Made by a program: the position numbers and the translations under genes. From positions 2,811,501 through 2,875,500 of the forward strand of contig NZ_LT629794.1 in NCBI RefSeq assembly GCF_900106075.1: a stretch of 64,000 nucleotides of DNA, written 5' to 3'. Source of the DNA: Polaribacter sp. Hel1_33_78. Its GTDB lineage: Bacteria > Bacteroidota > Bacteroidia > Flavobacteriales > Flavobacteriaceae. This document shows positions 26,041 through 35,867 of the stretch, piece by piece. Below the pieces are notes generated by a model that saw only the letters and a program-made list of their open reading frames with translations, searched no databases and was not told where the DNA came from. Position 1 is the stretch's first letter; each line of letters opens with the position of its first letter.

Positions 26041-26115
26041 CGGTCTGGACGGGACTCGAACCCGCGACCTCCTGCGTGACAGGCAGGCATTCTAACCAAC
26101 TGAACTACCAAACCG
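26041..26115 (-). tRNA. tRNA-Asp (GTC)
   Basis: The minus strand folds as a tRNA: acceptor CGGTTTG/CAGACCG (one G-U pair), anticodon loop CTGTCAC with anticodon GTC, and the T loop GGTTCGAGTCC. No CCA is encoded. It forms the right border of the accessory region, whose DNA abuts the 3' end of the tRNA, the side usually used by integrating elements. Confidence 0.95.
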
Positions 26116-26131
26116 TTGCTTATAGCGGGTG

Positions 26132-26162
26132 CAAATATACATCTGTTTTTTAATCTTCCAAA
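26132..26162 (-). promoter_or_regulatory. Bacteroidota promoter of tRNA-Asp
   Basis: On the minus strand TTTG (26159-26162), a 19-base spacer and TATATTTG (26132-26139) match the phylum consensus exactly. The tRNA starts 16 bases downstream. Confidence 0.85.
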
Positions 26163-26167
26163 GAAAA

Positions 26168-27091
26168 TTATAAGAAAATTTTTCTTTTTATTAAATAATT
26201 TGTGAGCACCTGATTAAAGCCTAAATGTATATCTACAGGAACGTAATCTATTTTGTATTGTAAGCATTTATTTTTCAATTCTTTAAAGTAATTTTCTACA
26301 GAATTTCTATACTTTTCTTGCACATTTTCGATGTAAATATTTATTTCTTCTCCTGTCTCAACATCCACAAATTTTTTGGGAGAATTATCAAAATTGAAGT
26401 TTAATTCCGTTTTTCCGTCATACGTATGAAACAAAACAACTTCATGCTTATTATATTTCAAGTGCCTTAAAGCTTCAAACAATGCCTCATCATCTTTTGA
26501 AGTTTGAAACATGTCTGTAAAAAGAAAAATTAAAGAACGCCTGTGCATCTTTTCTGCAATCTCATGCAAATATTGATAGGTTTCTGTGGTTGCTTTTGAA
26601 TTAGAAGACAACAATTGCTCCAATTGATGCAGTAACATTTTTCTGTGGCGCTCACTTCCTTTTTCTGGCGCATAATATTCATACGAATCTGAATATATAC
26701 TTAACCCAACTGCATCTCGCTGCCTTTTTAAGATTTCCATCAAAGATGCGGCTGCAACTGCAGAGAAACCAACTTTATTTAAACTGTCTAAATTTTGATT
26801 TTTTACACTAGGATAATGCATTGAAGCAGAATTATCTATAATAATATGACACCGTAAATTGGTTTCTTCTTCATATTTTTTAGTATATAATTTTTCTGTT
26901 TTTGCAAATAATTTCCAATCTATATGACGTGTACTTTCTCCGTTATTATATAGCTTGTGCTCAGAAAACTCAACCGAAAAACCATGGAATGGACTTTTAT
27001 GGATACCTGTTATAAACCCTTCTACCACTTGTTTTGCAAGTAGGTCTAAATTTTTTATTTCTGATGAATTTACTTCTGAAAGGTTTCTCAT
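26168..27091 (-). CDS. DUF58 domain protein (vWA-like)
   Basis: A 307-residue protein with the DUF58 block STRHIDWKLFAKTEKLYTK (about 53-71) and a von Willebrand A-like domain whose MIDAS begins IIDNSASM (about 88-95, DxSxS). DUF58 proteins usually lie next to a MoxR AAA ATPase and take part in chaperone-like or cell-envelope processes. No moxR is adjacent here: upstream is trxA with its own terminator. The function is therefore unclear. No transmembrane segment is seen. Confidence 0.88.
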   Translation of the reverse strand: MRNLSEVNSSEIKNLDLLAKQVVEGFITGIHKSPFHGFSVEFSEHKLYNNGESTRHIDWKLFAKTEKLYTKKYEEETNLRCHIIIDNSASMHYPSVKNQNLDSLNKVGFSAVAAASLMEILKRQRDAVGLSIYSDSYEYYAPEKGSERHRKMLLHQLEQLLSSNSKATTETYQYLHEIAEKMHRRSLIFLFTDMFQTSKDDEALFEALRHLKYNKHEVVLFHTYDGKTELNFNFDNSPKKFVDVETGEEINIYIENVQEKYRNSVENYFKELKNKCLQYKIDYVPVDIHLGFNQVLTNYLIKRKIFL

Positions 27092-27103
27092 GGAGTAACG
27101 AAA

Positions 27104-27135
27104 ATAAAAAAAGGTTTGACGTTAGCCAAACCTTT
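27104..27135 (-). terminator. Terminator of trxA
   Basis: A perfect 9-bp stem, aaaggtttg (27110-27118) and caaaccttt (27127-27135), is followed on the minus strand by a T-rich run. It separates trxA from the DUF58 gene. Confidence 0.85.
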
Positions 27136-27160
27136 ATCTTATTTAAAATATGAATACTCC

Positions 27161-27478
27161 TTATATAGCAGCATCAATTTTTCCTGTATATACATTTTTA
27201 GGCGCAACACCTACCTGCTTGTCAACAACTTCTCCGTTTTTAAAGATTAAGACAGTTGGTATATTACGTACTCCGTATTTGGCTGCAAATTCCTGATTCG
27301 CATCAACATCTACCTTACCAACAACCGCTTTACCATCATATTCTGTATGAATTTCATCTACAATTGGCCCTACCATTCTACAAGGTCCACACCAAGCTGC
27401 CCAAAAATCTACTAATACGGGTTTATCTGATTTTAATACTACTTCTTCAAAGTTTGCATCTGTAATTTCTAAAGCCAT
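27161..27478 (-). CDS. trxA: Thioredoxin
   Basis: A 105-residue classical thioredoxin with the redox motif WCGPC (Cys30, Cys33), DFWAAWCGPCRM and the cis-Pro in NIPTVLIF (about 75). It is a cytoplasmic disulfide reductase. In this window it is a plausible electron donor for the CysH reductase encoded at 41.6 kb. It is monocistronic, with its own terminator. Confidence 0.97.
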   Translation of the reverse strand: MALEITDANFEEVVLKSDKPVLVDFWAAWCGPCRMVGPIVDEIHTEYDGKAVVGKVDVDANQEFAAKYGVRNIPTVLIFKNGEVVDKQVGVAPKNVYTGKIDAAI

Positions 27479-27754
27479 TTTATATCTATTTTAAATTGTT
27501 ATTTCTTTTTTACACTACAAAAGTAATCATTTTATTTAGGTTGTACTTTTCAAAAAAATTACTTTTTCTTATCTCTGCATCAATACTGCTTATGCTGACC
27601 AATACAGAATTCACTAGAAAAACCGATTGTAGCGCTTCTAAAATTAAGAAATTCTTAATTTAACTCCCAATTTTAGAATAAAATTTAAATTAAAAATTTA
27701 ATACTACACCGTTCTTACAGAATATTAATTTTAAAAATTGACACTATTTTTAAC

Positions 27755-28708
27755 TTAAAATAAGGCTGAGGCTATCGTTTGAATATTATCGCTTTTACCC
27801 ATTGAGTAGTAATGTAAAACAGGCACTCCTGCGGCTAATAACTCTCTAGATTGTTGAATTGCCCATTCAATTCCAACATTACGTACATCTTTACTTGTTT
27901 TGCAACTTTCTACGGCAGCAATTAACGCTTCTGGCAAATCAATTCTAAAAACCTGCGGTAATAATTGCAAATGACGTTGCACTGCAATAGGCTTAATTCC
28001 TGGAATAATAGGTATATCTATGCCTGCATTTTTTGCAGCCGCTACAAACTCAAAATACTTCTTATTATCAAAAAACATTTGTGTAACCACATAATCTGCA
28101 CCGGCATCTACTTTTTCTTTTAGACGCTTTAGATCTGTTTGTAAAGAGGGTGACTCTAAATGTTTTTCAGGATAACCCGCCACTCCAATGCAAAAATCGG
28201 CTTTGTTAGAAACTTCAATAACTTCGTGTAAATAGTTGCCCGAATTTAAATTCTGAATTTGTGTAACCAATTCTTTAGCATATTTATGACCGCCTTTTGA
28301 AGCTTCAAAATACTTTTGATGACTCATCGCATCTCCTCTTAAAGCCATCACATTTTGGATTCCTAAATAATGACAATCTACCAGTAAGTATTCTGTTTCT
28401 TCCTTGGTAAAACCTCCACACAATACATGCGGCACCGTATCTACATCGTATTTATGCTTTATTGCTGCGCAAATCCCCACAGTTCCGGGCCTCATTCTTG
28501 TTACTTTCCGGTCTAACAAGCCTCCTTTTTCTACATAAACATATTCTTCTCTTGATGTTGTAACATCTATAAAAGGCGGTTTAAATTCCATTAAGGGCTC
28601 TATATTATCGTATAATTCCTGAATACTTTTTCCTTTTTTTGGCGGAATAATTTCAAATGAAAATAATGTTTTTCCGTTCGCTTTTTTAATGTGTTCTGTA
28701 ATTTTCAT
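27755..28708 (-). CDS. metF: Methylenetetrahydrofolate reductase
   Basis: The 317-residue protein is a full-length MetF: SFEIIPPKKGKS near residue 17, NVMALRGDA (about 120) and DYVVTQMFFDN (about 205) are the family's flavin and folate motifs. It reduces 5,10-methylene-THF to 5-methyl-THF, the methyl donor for MetH. It is the last gene of a metH1-metH2-metF unit whose first gene follows a SAM-I riboswitch. A 119-base gap containing a dispersed repeat separates it from metH2. Confidence 0.95.
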   Translation of the reverse strand: MKITEHIKKANGKTLFSFEIIPPKKGKSIQELYDNIEPLMEFKPPFIDVTTSREEYVYVEKGGLLDRKVTRMRPGTVGICAAIKHKYDVDTVPHVLCGGFTKEETEYLLVDCHYLGIQNVMALRGDAMSHQKYFEASKGGHKYAKELVTQIQNLNSGNYLHEVIEVSNKADFCIGVAGYPEKHLESPSLQTDLKRLKEKVDAGADYVVTQMFFDNKKYFEFVAAAKNAGIDIPIIPGIKPIAVQRHLQLLPQVFRIDLPEALIAAVESCKTSKDVRNVGIEWAIQQSRELLAAGVPVLHYYSMGKSDNIQTIASALF

Positions 28709-28735
28709 GTATGCTGAATTTATTTCAGTTTTTTT

Positions 28736-28823
28736 GCGTTTCCTTTCAGGTCGTGCTTTTTACTATATCTTTTTGTGCTGCTTTCCCTCAGCAGAAAAAG
28801 GATGCCGTTGCCATCACTAACGC
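28736..28823 (-). repeat. Dispersed structured intergenic repeat, copy 2
   Basis: On the minus strand it reads GCGTTAGTGATGGCAACGGC, ATCCTTTTT, a hairpin around CTGCTGAGGGAAAGCAG, AAAAAGATATAGTAAAAAGC, ACGACCT and AACGC. Nearly the same blocks occur at 59703-59780. It lies between metH2 and metF. Confidence 0.7.
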
Positions 28824-28827
28824 TTGC

Positions 28828-31503
28828 TTACTCTTCCGCTAAAGTTGGATGTAACCACTTTCTTGCTTTCTCTTTTGTAATCCCTTTTCTAACTGAATAG
28901 TCTGTAACTTGGTCATCTGTAATTTTTCCTAAACCAAAATATTTTGCTTCTTTATTTGCAAAATAATATCCTGATACAGCCGCAGCTGGCCACATAGCCA
29001 TACTTTCAGTCAGCTGAACTCCTATTTGATTCTCAACATCTAATAAACGCCAAATAGTTTCTTTTTCTAAATGATCTGGACACGCAGGATACCCAGGTGC
29101 AGGTCGAATTCCTTTATAACTTTCTTTAATTAATTCGTCATTGGTTAATGTTTCACCAGAAGCATACCCCCAATGTTTTGTTCTAATTTGTTTGTGTAAA
29201 TATTCTGCAAAGGCCTCCGCAAATCTGTCTGCAATTGCCTGCGCCATGATACCATTGTAATCATCTTCTTTTGCCCTATACTTATCTGCTAATTCTTGTG
29301 CACCAAAAATGGCAACACAAAAAACTCCTATATAATCTGTTTTCTGACTTTCTTTTGGCGCAATAAAATCGGCTAATGCAATATTCGGAACTCCTTCTCG
29401 TTTTTTTAATTGCTGACGTAAGGTTCTAAAAACAGCAATTTCCTCTCCTTTTTTTTGCACAGAAATATCATCTTCATGAATTGAATTTGCCTCGAATAAT
29501 CCAAAAATTGCTTTTGGCTTTAAAAGTTGTTTGGCAATGATTTCTTTTATCATCACCTGCGCTTCTTCATACATGATAGAAGCTTGCACTCCTACAACCT
29601 TATCTGTTAAAATTTCTGGAAATTTACCATGCAAATCCCAACTTCTAAAAAAAGGACTCCAATCGATAAACGGCAGTAATTCTTTTAAACTTAACTGTTC
29701 TAAAGTCTGAATTCCTACTTCTTTTGGTTTTATAATTTCTGAAGAATTCCAATCAATCTTATACTTTTTCTTACGGGCTTGTTCAATAGAAATGTATGCT
29801 TTTTCTTTTCCTCGTTTTAAAAACTTGTTTCGAAATTCGTCATAATCTTTCTTCAATTTAGCCACATACGCATTCGACGACTTTTTGTTTAATAAATCAC
29901 CTACGACTGTGACTGCCCTAGAAGCGTCATTGACATGAACCACCGCATTTTTATATTGAGGATCAATTTTTACCGCAGTATGCGCTTTCGAGGTAGTAGC
30001 GCCACCAATCAATAAAGGCACTTTAAACTCTTGACGCTCCATTTCCTTCGCCAAATAAACCATTTCATCCAAAGAAGGGGTGATCAATCCGCTTAGCCCA
30101 ATAATATCTACGTTCTCTTTTTTTGCAGCTTCAATGATTTTTTCTGGAGGAACCATAACCCCTAAATCTACAATTTCATAATTATTACATCCTAAAACGA
30201 CACTCACAATATTTTTTCCAATATCGTGCACATCGCCTTTTACTGTAGCCATTAAAACTTTACCCAAAGCTTGTTGCTTTTCTCCTTTTTCGGCTTCAAT
30301 AAAAGGGTTTAAATAAGTTACGGCTTTTTTCATTACACGAGCCGATTTCACTACTTGCGGTAAAAACATTTTTCCTGCGCCAAATAAATCTCCCACCACA
30401 TTCATACCAATCATTAAATGCCCTTCTATCACTTCAATTGGCTTATCAGCTAGTTGCCTTGCAACTTCTACATCGTCAATTATAAAGGCATCTATTCCTT
30501 TCACTAAAGCGTGCGTGATTCTTTCTTGTAACGTATTTTCTCTCCAAGACAAATCCAATCCTTTTTCAACTTTCGACCCTTTTACGGTTTCAGCAAAATC
30601 TAATAATCGTTCAGTAGCATCTTCTCTTCTGTCTAAAATAACATCTTCAACATGTTCTAATAAATCCTTAGGTATATCATCGTAAATTTCTAAAAGTGCC
30701 GGATTTACAATTCCGATATTCATACCAGCTTGAATCGCATGAAATAAAAATACGGAGTGCATGGCTTCGCGAACTCCATTATTTCCGCGAAACGAAAAAG
30801 AAACATTACTAACTCCTCCGCTTACAGAAACATTTTCAAGATTTTGCCGAACCCATCTTGTTGCCTCAATAAAATCGAGTGCATTTCTGCGATGTTCATC
30901 CATACCCGTAGCTACCGGAAATATGTTTAAATCGAAAATAATATCTTCTGACGGAAAGCCAACTTTATGAACTAACACATCATAAGAGCGTTGTGCAATT
31001 TCTATTCTTCTGGCATAGTTATCTGCTTGGCCTACCTCATCAAAAGCCATTACGATAACTGCTGCTCCGTACCGCTTTATTTGTTTTGCTTCCCAAATAA
31101 ATTTTTCTTCACCTTCTTTTAAGGAGATAGAGTTTACAATACATTTACCCTGAACTACTTGTAAACCAGCATTTATAATTTCCCATTTAGAACTATCAAT
31201 CATAATTGGAACTCTGCAAATATCTGGTTCAGCAGCAATCAAATTCAAAAAACGAATCATGGCTTCTTTTCCATCGATCAATCCATCATCAAAATTAATG
31301 TCTATAATTTGTGCACCTCCATCTACCTGATGACGAGCAATAGCTAATGCTTCATCAAATTTTTCTTCTTTAATTAATCGTAAAAACTTGCGAGACCCAG
31401 CTACATTCGTTCTTTCTCCTACATTTATAAAATTGCTGTTCTCATTTAAAACCAAAGGTTCTAAACCAGACAGTCTCATGTATTTTGTTTGCTTTATCTT
31501 CAT
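28828..31503 (-). CDS. metH: Methionine synthase, folate/cobalamin/activation domains
   Basis: The 891-residue protein corresponds to the C-terminal three quarters of MetH. Residues about 20-280 are the pterin-binding domain ([15 protein letters not shown]). Residues about 320-580 are the cap and B12 domain with the cobalamin-ligand motif GDVHDIGKN (His near 425), [11 protein letters not shown] and [11 protein letters not shown]. Residues about 600-885 are the AdoMet reactivation domain ([28 protein letters not shown]). It needs the separately encoded homocysteine-binding protein directly upstream, 10 bases away. The split form is usual in this phylum. Confidence 0.95.
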   Translation of the reverse strand: MKIKQTKYMRLSGLEPLVLNENSNFINVGERTNVAGSRKFLRLIKEEKFDEALAIARHQVDGGAQIIDINFDDGLIDGKEAMIRFLNLIAAEPDICRVPIMIDSSKWEIINAGLQVVQGKCIVNSISLKEGEEKFIWEAKQIKRYGAAVIVMAFDEVGQADNYARRIEIAQRSYDVLVHKVGFPSEDIIFDLNIFPVATGMDEHRRNALDFIEATRWVRQNLENVSVSGGVSNVSFSFRGNNGVREAMHSVFLFHAIQAGMNIGIVNPALLEIYDDIPKDLLEHVEDVILDRREDATERLLDFAETVKGSKVEKGLDLSWRENTLQERITHALVKGIDAFIIDDVEVARQLADKPIEVIEGHLMIGMNVVGDLFGAGKMFLPQVVKSARVMKKAVTYLNPFIEAEKGEKQQALGKVLMATVKGDVHDIGKNIVSVVLGCNNYEIVDLGVMVPPEKIIEAAKKENVDIIGLSGLITPSLDEMVYLAKEMERQEFKVPLLIGGATTSKAHTAVKIDPQYKNAVVHVNDASRAVTVVGDLLNKKSSNAYVAKLKKDYDEFRNKFLKRGKEKAYISIEQARKKKYKIDWNSSEIIKPKEVGIQTLEQLSLKELLPFIDWSPFFRSWDLHGKFPEILTDKVVGVQASIMYEEAQVMIKEIIAKQLLKPKAIFGLFEANSIHEDDISVQKKGEEIAVFRTLRQQLKKREGVPNIALADFIAPKESQKTDYIGVFCVAIFGAQELADKYRAKEDDYNGIMAQAIADRFAEAFAEYLHKQIRTKHWGYASGETLTNDELIKESYKGIRPAPGYPACPDHLEKETIWRLLDVENQIGVQLTESMAMWPAAAVSGYYFANKEAKYFGLGKITDDQVTDYSVRKGITKEKARKWLHPTLAEE

Positions 31504-31513
31504 TTTCTTTTTC

Positions 31514-32530
31514 TTACTGGCGAGATTCTAAAACAATTCTTGCCTGAATTCTCGGTTTGTATTTTGCAGCTAAATTTGCAATAACACGGATATGTTCTGG
31601 ACCTGTGCCACAGCATCCACCAATAATATTTATTAAATCCTTTTTTAAATATTCTTCAATTTGTGCTCCCATTTCTTCCGGAGTTTCATCGTATTCACCA
31701 AACGCATTTGGCAAACCTGCATTTGGATGTGCAGAGATTGCAAAGTCGGTTTTTGATGCAATTGCTTCTAAATGTGGTTGCAATAAATTGGCTCCTAAAG
31801 CACAATTAAATCCAATAGATAATAACGGAATATGAGAAACAGAAATTAAAAATGCTTCCGCAGTTTGTCCTGATAATGTTCTTCCAGAAGCATCTGTAAT
31901 GGTGCCACTTAACATAATAGGAATCTCTATATCGCGTTCTTCTTTCACTTCTTCAATTGCAAATAAAGCTGCTTTTGCATTTAAAGTATCAAATACAGTT
32001 TCTACTAATAATAAATCAACGCCACCATCAATTAGAGCCTCTACTTGTTGTTTATATGCAATACGTAAATCATTAAAAGTTACAGCCCTATAACCCGGGT
32101 CATTGACATCTGGAGACATGCTAGCCGTTCTATTTGTAGGACCTATAGAACCTGCTACAAAACGAGGTTTATGAGGCTCTCTTGCCGAAAATTCTTCTGC
32201 GACTTCTTTGGCAATTTTTGCAGATTGATAATTTAGTTCATACACCAAATCTTCCATTTGGTAGTCGGCCATGGCGATTGTAGTTCCAGAAAAAGTATTG
32301 GTTTCTATAATATCGGCTCCAGCTTCAAAATACTTCGCATGAATTGTCTTAATAGCCTCTGGCTGCGTAATAGATAACAAGTCATTATTACCCTGCAATG
32401 GCGTTGGGTATTCTCTAAAACGATCTCCTCTAAAATCTTCTTCTGTAAATTTATAGGCTTGAAGCATCGTTCCCATCGCGCCATCTAGCACAAGGATTCT
32501 ATTTTTTATTTCTTCTGTAATTTTTGACAT
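31514..32530 (-). CDS. metH: Methionine synthase, homocysteine-binding subunit
   Basis: This 338-residue protein is the N-terminal homocysteine methyltransferase barrel of MetH. It starts ...[16 protein letters not shown] and has the zinc-ligand cysteines in GFNCALGA (about 240) and [11 protein letters not shown] (about 306-307). It delivers zinc-activated homocysteine to the cobalamin module encoded by the next gene. It is the first gene after the SAM-I riboswitch. Confidence 0.94.
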   Translation of the reverse strand: MSKITEEIKNRILVLDGAMGTMLQAYKFTEEDFRGDRFREYPTPLQGNNDLLSITQPEAIKTIHAKYFEAGADIIETNTFSGTTIAMADYQMEDLVYELNYQSAKIAKEVAEEFSAREPHKPRFVAGSIGPTNRTASMSPDVNDPGYRAVTFNDLRIAYKQQVEALIDGGVDLLLVETVFDTLNAKAALFAIEEVKEERDIEIPIMLSGTITDASGRTLSGQTAEAFLISVSHIPLLSIGFNCALGANLLQPHLEAIASKTDFAISAHPNAGLPNAFGEYDETPEEMGAQIEEYLKKDLINIIGGCCGTGPEHIRVIANLAAKYKPRIQARIVLESRQ

Positions 32531-32562
32531 TCTTTGATATTTTTATCAATATATGTCATCAG

Positions 32563-32683
32563 GAAAGGTGTTTTTTTCGCTGTTATCTGTCAAGTAAAAA
32601 CTTGTAGAATGTAGCACCTTTCTCAAAAAATGAGAGGTTGCCAAGGCTTCATCGGGTCTAATCCCTCTGCCTTTCGTGATAAC
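32563..32683 (-). promoter_or_regulatory. SAM-I (S-box) riboswitch upstream of metH
   Basis: The minus strand contains the S-box core in order: TTATCACGAAAGGCAGAGGG, ATTAGACCCGATGAAGCC, TTGGCAACCTCTC and GGTGCTACATTCTAC. It is closed by P1 between gttatc (32582-32587) and gataac (32678-32683). Immediately downstream, CACCTTTC (32563-32570 on this strand) is perfectly complementary to GAAAGGTG (32615-32622) in the aptamer, which could serve as the alternative pairing. No strong T-tailed terminator is visible. Confidence 0.92.
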
Positions 32684-32763
32684 GTAATCAATAAGTTTAT
32701 GAACTAAGCTACAAATAAACACATTATTTTTTTATTTGTAAAATTATTAAGTTTAATAATCTA

Positions 32764-33654
32764 TTATTTTTCGAATAATGTTGAAGATAAATATCGATCT
32801 CCTCGATCGCAAACAATAGCAACAACAACACCTTTTTCTAATCTCTCTGCCACTTTTATGGCTGTTGCTACAGAACCTCCGCTACTCATTCCTGCAAAAA
32901 TGCCTTCTTCGGAAGCTAATCTTTGTGTCATCGCTTTTGATTCTTCTTCACTAACTTCTATAACCTCATCTATTTTAGAAGCGTTAAAAATCGCTGGCAA
33001 ATATTCTTGAGGCCATTTTCTAATTCCAGGTATTTTTGCACCTTCTTTTGGCTGTGCACCAATTATTCTAATCTCTTTATGCTGCTCTTTTAAAAAATCT
33101 GAAACTCCCATAATCGTTCCTGTAGTTCCCATGGCAGCAATAAAATGCGTTACTTCTCCTGCTGTATCTCGCCAAATTTCTGGTCCAGTAGTTTTATAGT
33201 GTGCTTTAAAATTGTCTGTATTATCAAACTGATTTAATCTATAATATCCTTTTTTATATTTCAGTTTTAAGGCATAATCTCTGGAGCCTTCCATACCTAA
33301 TGCTTGTGGTGTTAAAATTACTCTTGCACCATAAGCACGCATTGTTTTAATTCTTTCTACGGTTGAATTCTCTGGTAAAACTAGCACCATATTTACACCT
33401 AAAACCTTAGCCATCAAAGCCAATGCAATTCCGGTATTTCCACTAGTTGCTTCGACTAAAGTATCTCCTTTTTTAATATTATTTCTTCTTAATGCTTCAG
33501 AAATCATATTATAAGCAGCCCTATCTTTTACGCTTCCTCCAGGATTATTACCTTCTAATTTTAGTAATAACGTAACGCCTTCTTTTTTAAAGATATTTTG
33601 TACTTCGACCAAAGGTGTATTCCCCACAAAATCAATAATACTTTTTGTTTTCAT
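32764..33654 (-). CDS. cysM: Cysteine synthase
   Basis: A 296-residue PLP enzyme with the cysteine synthase core: GNTPLVEVQNIF, PLP-lysine in GGSVKDRAAY (about 44), the TSGNTGIALA loop (about 69) and GTTGTIMGVSDF (about 174). It condenses O-acetylserine with sulfide to give cysteine. It lies 4 bases after cysE and is the terminal gene of the sulfate-assimilation operon. The CysM-type rather than CysK-type call is tentative. Confidence 0.92.
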   Translation of the reverse strand: MKTKSIIDFVGNTPLVEVQNIFKKEGVTLLLKLEGNNPGGSVKDRAAYNMISEALRRNNIKKGDTLVEATSGNTGIALALMAKVLGVNMVLVLPENSTVERIKTMRAYGARVILTPQALGMEGSRDYALKLKYKKGYYRLNQFDNTDNFKAHYKTTGPEIWRDTAGEVTHFIAAMGTTGTIMGVSDFLKEQHKEIRIIGAQPKEGAKIPGIRKWPQEYLPAIFNASKIDEVIEVSEEESKAMTQRLASEEGIFAGMSSGGSVATAIKVAERLEKGVVVAIVCDRGDRYLSSTLFEK

Positions 33655-33658
33655 CTGA

Positions 33659-34414
33659 CTAATTTCTTTGAAAAATTTTATTTTTTGATTCTACTGTTAC
33701 CACTGAATTTTTAGAAATTGATTCTGTGATACAAACATTAGCGCCAATTACAGCATTCTCTCCAATTAAAACATGACCTCCTAAAATGGTTGCATTTGCA
33801 TAAATAATAACACCACTTTCTATCGTTGGGTGCCTTTTTGTAGCTGCTAAACGTTTATCTACCTGAATTCCTCCCAAAGTAACTCCTTGAAAAATTTGCA
33901 CATTATCTTTGATTATGGTCGTTTCTCCAATAACAATTCCGGTTGCGTGATCTATAAAAAATGAGTCTCCAATTTCTGCTCCTGGATGAATATCTGTACC
34001 CGTTGTGCTGTGTGCAAACTCACTCATCATTCTTGGTAAAATAGGGACTTTTAGTTTTAATAATTGATGACTTAAACGATGCACAGCAATTGCATAAAAA
34101 CCGGGATACGCTAAATAAACTTCCTCTAAACTTTTTGCGGCAGGATCGTTTTTTTCAGCAGCAGCAGCGTCTAAATCTAGCTTTTGTCTAATTGTAACAA
34201 AATAATTTTCAAAATTATCCCACAAATCTTCTCCATTTTCAATAGATAATCTCTCTAAAATATTTAAAAAACTGCGTCTAGTTCGCTCACCACTTTCCGA
34301 CAAATGATTCACATCAAACAAGTTATTAATCAATTGTTTCGTAAAATCACCGACAGCATCTCTTAGACACAAACGGTAGTTTGTAAACAAAACTTTTTCT
34401 TCTATTTCTTTCAT
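33659..34414 (-). CDS. cysE: Serine O-acetyltransferase
   Basis: The 251-residue protein has an N-terminal helical domain and a C-terminal left-handed beta-helix with GTDIHPGAEIGDSFFIDHATG (split by the active-site His), IGETTIIKDNVQIFQGVTLGG and IYANATILGGHVLIGENAVIGANV. It acetylates serine to O-acetylserine, the CysM substrate. It closely follows the ferredoxin gene (9 bases). Confidence 0.93.
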   Translation of the reverse strand: MKEIEEKVLFTNYRLCLRDAVGDFTKQLINNLFDVNHLSESGERTRRSFLNILERLSIENGEDLWDNFENYFVTIRQKLDLDAAAAEKNDPAAKSLEEVYLAYPGFYAIAVHRLSHQLLKLKVPILPRMMSEFAHSTTGTDIHPGAEIGDSFFIDHATGIVIGETTIIKDNVQIFQGVTLGGIQVDKRLAATKRHPTIESGVIIYANATILGGHVLIGENAVIGANVCITESISKNSVVTVESKNKIFQRN

Positions 34415-34423
34415 TTTTAGCCC

Positions 34424-34753
34424 TTAAGTTTCTGGCGCTAACTCTACTTCCAAACCATCCATAGCTGGGATCATTTGTATTTGACATCCTAATCTACTAT
34501 TGTCTTCAACATAGAAAGCTTCCGCTAGCATCGCATCTTCATCATCTGACATTTCTGGTAATGTATGATCAGATTTTATATAACATTGACAAGAAGCACA
34601 CATTGCCATACCACCACAAACTCCAATCGTTCCTTCTTCTGCTAACTCATAAGACCGAACAACCTCCATTAGGTTCATAGCCATATCTGTAGGTGCTACC
34701 ACATCATGAGTTACGCCTTTTCTATCTGTTATTTTAATATTGATGTCTTGCAT
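34424..34753 (-). CDS. [2Fe-2S] ferredoxin
   Basis: A 109-residue adrenodoxin-type ferredoxin. The cluster ligands are visible as C-x5-C-x2-C in GVCGGMAMCASC (about 42-51) and a fourth Cys in RLGCQIQM (about 89). It most likely carries electrons from the reductase encoded just upstream to the sulfite reductase of the same operon. Length and motif are normal. Confidence 0.93.
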   Translation of the reverse strand: MQDINIKITDRKGVTHDVVAPTDMAMNLMEVVRSYELAEEGTIGVCGGMAMCASCQCYIKSDHTLPEMSDDEDAMLAEAFYVEDNSRLGCQIQMIPAMDGLEVELAPET

Positions 34754-34810
34754 CTAATTTTCTTTGATTAATATTGGCTGCAAAGTTACGTAAACCTGAC
34801 AAAAAACTTA

Positions 34811-35866
34811 CTATTGTATCGCTTTTACGACTGCTTTTGGCGCTTCTTTTCTTGTTCCATCAAAGCCATCTACACCGCCCACTGTTGTATATTTCATTAC
34901 ATATTTTTTATCAGGAAAAATTCTTTTATATGCGCTTTGACACATTAAAGTCGCCTCGTGAAAACCACATAAAATTAATTTCAATTTTCCTGGATAGGTA
35001 TTTACATCGCCAATAGCATAGACCCCTGGAATGTTAGTTTGATAATCCAAAGCATTATTTACTTTGATGGCATTCTTTTCAATTTCTAATCCCCAATTAC
35101 CAATTGGACCTAATTTTGGTGACAATCCAAATAAAGGAATAAAATGATCTGTATCCACAATAAACGCATCTTCGCCTTTTTGCTCAACAGCGACACCAGT
35201 TACTTTATCGGTTCCTAAAATTCCTTTCACCTCTGCAGGTGTAATCAGTCTAATTTTACCTAAATTTTTTAATTCCTGCACTTTTTCTACAGAATCTAAA
35301 GCACCTCTAAATTCATTTCTTCTATGAATTAAGGTTACCTCTGAAGCTATATTTGATAAGAAAATAGCCCAATCTAATGCAGAATCTCCGCCACCAGAAA
35401 TGACTACTTTTTTATTGCGATACAATTCTGGTTCTTTAATAATGTACTCAACACCTTTATCTTCAAAATCTGCAAGATTAGGAATTAATGGTTTTCTTGG
35501 TTCAAAAGAACCTAAACCCCCTGCAATTGCCACTATCTTAGCATGGTGTTTTGTTCCTTTATTCGTAGTTACTATAAAAGTATTATCATCCTGTTTATCG
35601 ATTGTTTCTGCTCTTTCTCCCAAGGTAAATCCAGGTTCAAATTGTTTACTTTGCTCTATTAATTTATGTGTTAAATCGCCTGCTAAAATTTCTGGATATG
35701 CAGGAATATCATAAATTGGTTTCTTTGGGTAGATCTCTGAACATTGTCCACCAGGTTGCGCTAATGCATCAATCAAATGACATTTTAATTTTAGCAAACC
35801 TGCTTCAAAAACCGTGAATAAACCTGTTGGTCCTGCTCCAATAATAAGTATATCTGTAGTAATCAT
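34811..35866 (-). CDS. Ferredoxin-NADP reductase (thioredoxin-reductase-like)
   Basis: The protein, starting MITTDILIIGAGPTG, has two dinucleotide-binding motifs: FAD GAGPTG (about 9) and NADPH GGGDSALDW (about 160), ending GDVNTYPGKLKLILCGFHEA. It lacks the CxxC of thioredoxin reductase, as expected for the TrxR-like ferredoxin-NADP reductases (YumC type). The start at 35866 removes an overlap with the upstream gene and matches homologues. It probably reduces the adjacent ferredoxin for sulfite reduction. Confidence 0.9.
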   Translation of the reverse strand: MITTDILIIGAGPTGLFTVFEAGLLKLKCHLIDALAQPGGQCSEIYPKKPIYDIPAYPEILAGDLTHKLIEQSKQFEPGFTLGERAETIDKQDDNTFIVTTNKGTKHHAKIVAIAGGLGSFEPRKPLIPNLADFEDKGVEYIIKEPELYRNKKVVISGGGDSALDWAIFLSNIASEVTLIHRRNEFRGALDSVEKVQELKNLGKIRLITPAEVKGILGTDKVTGVAVEQKGEDAFIVDTDHFIPLFGLSPKLGPIGNWGLEIEKNAIKVNNALDYQTNIPGVYAIGDVNTYPGKLKLILCGFHEATLMCQSAYKRIFPDKKYVMKYTTVGGVDGFDGTRKEAPKAVVKAIQ

Positions 35867-35867
35867 T

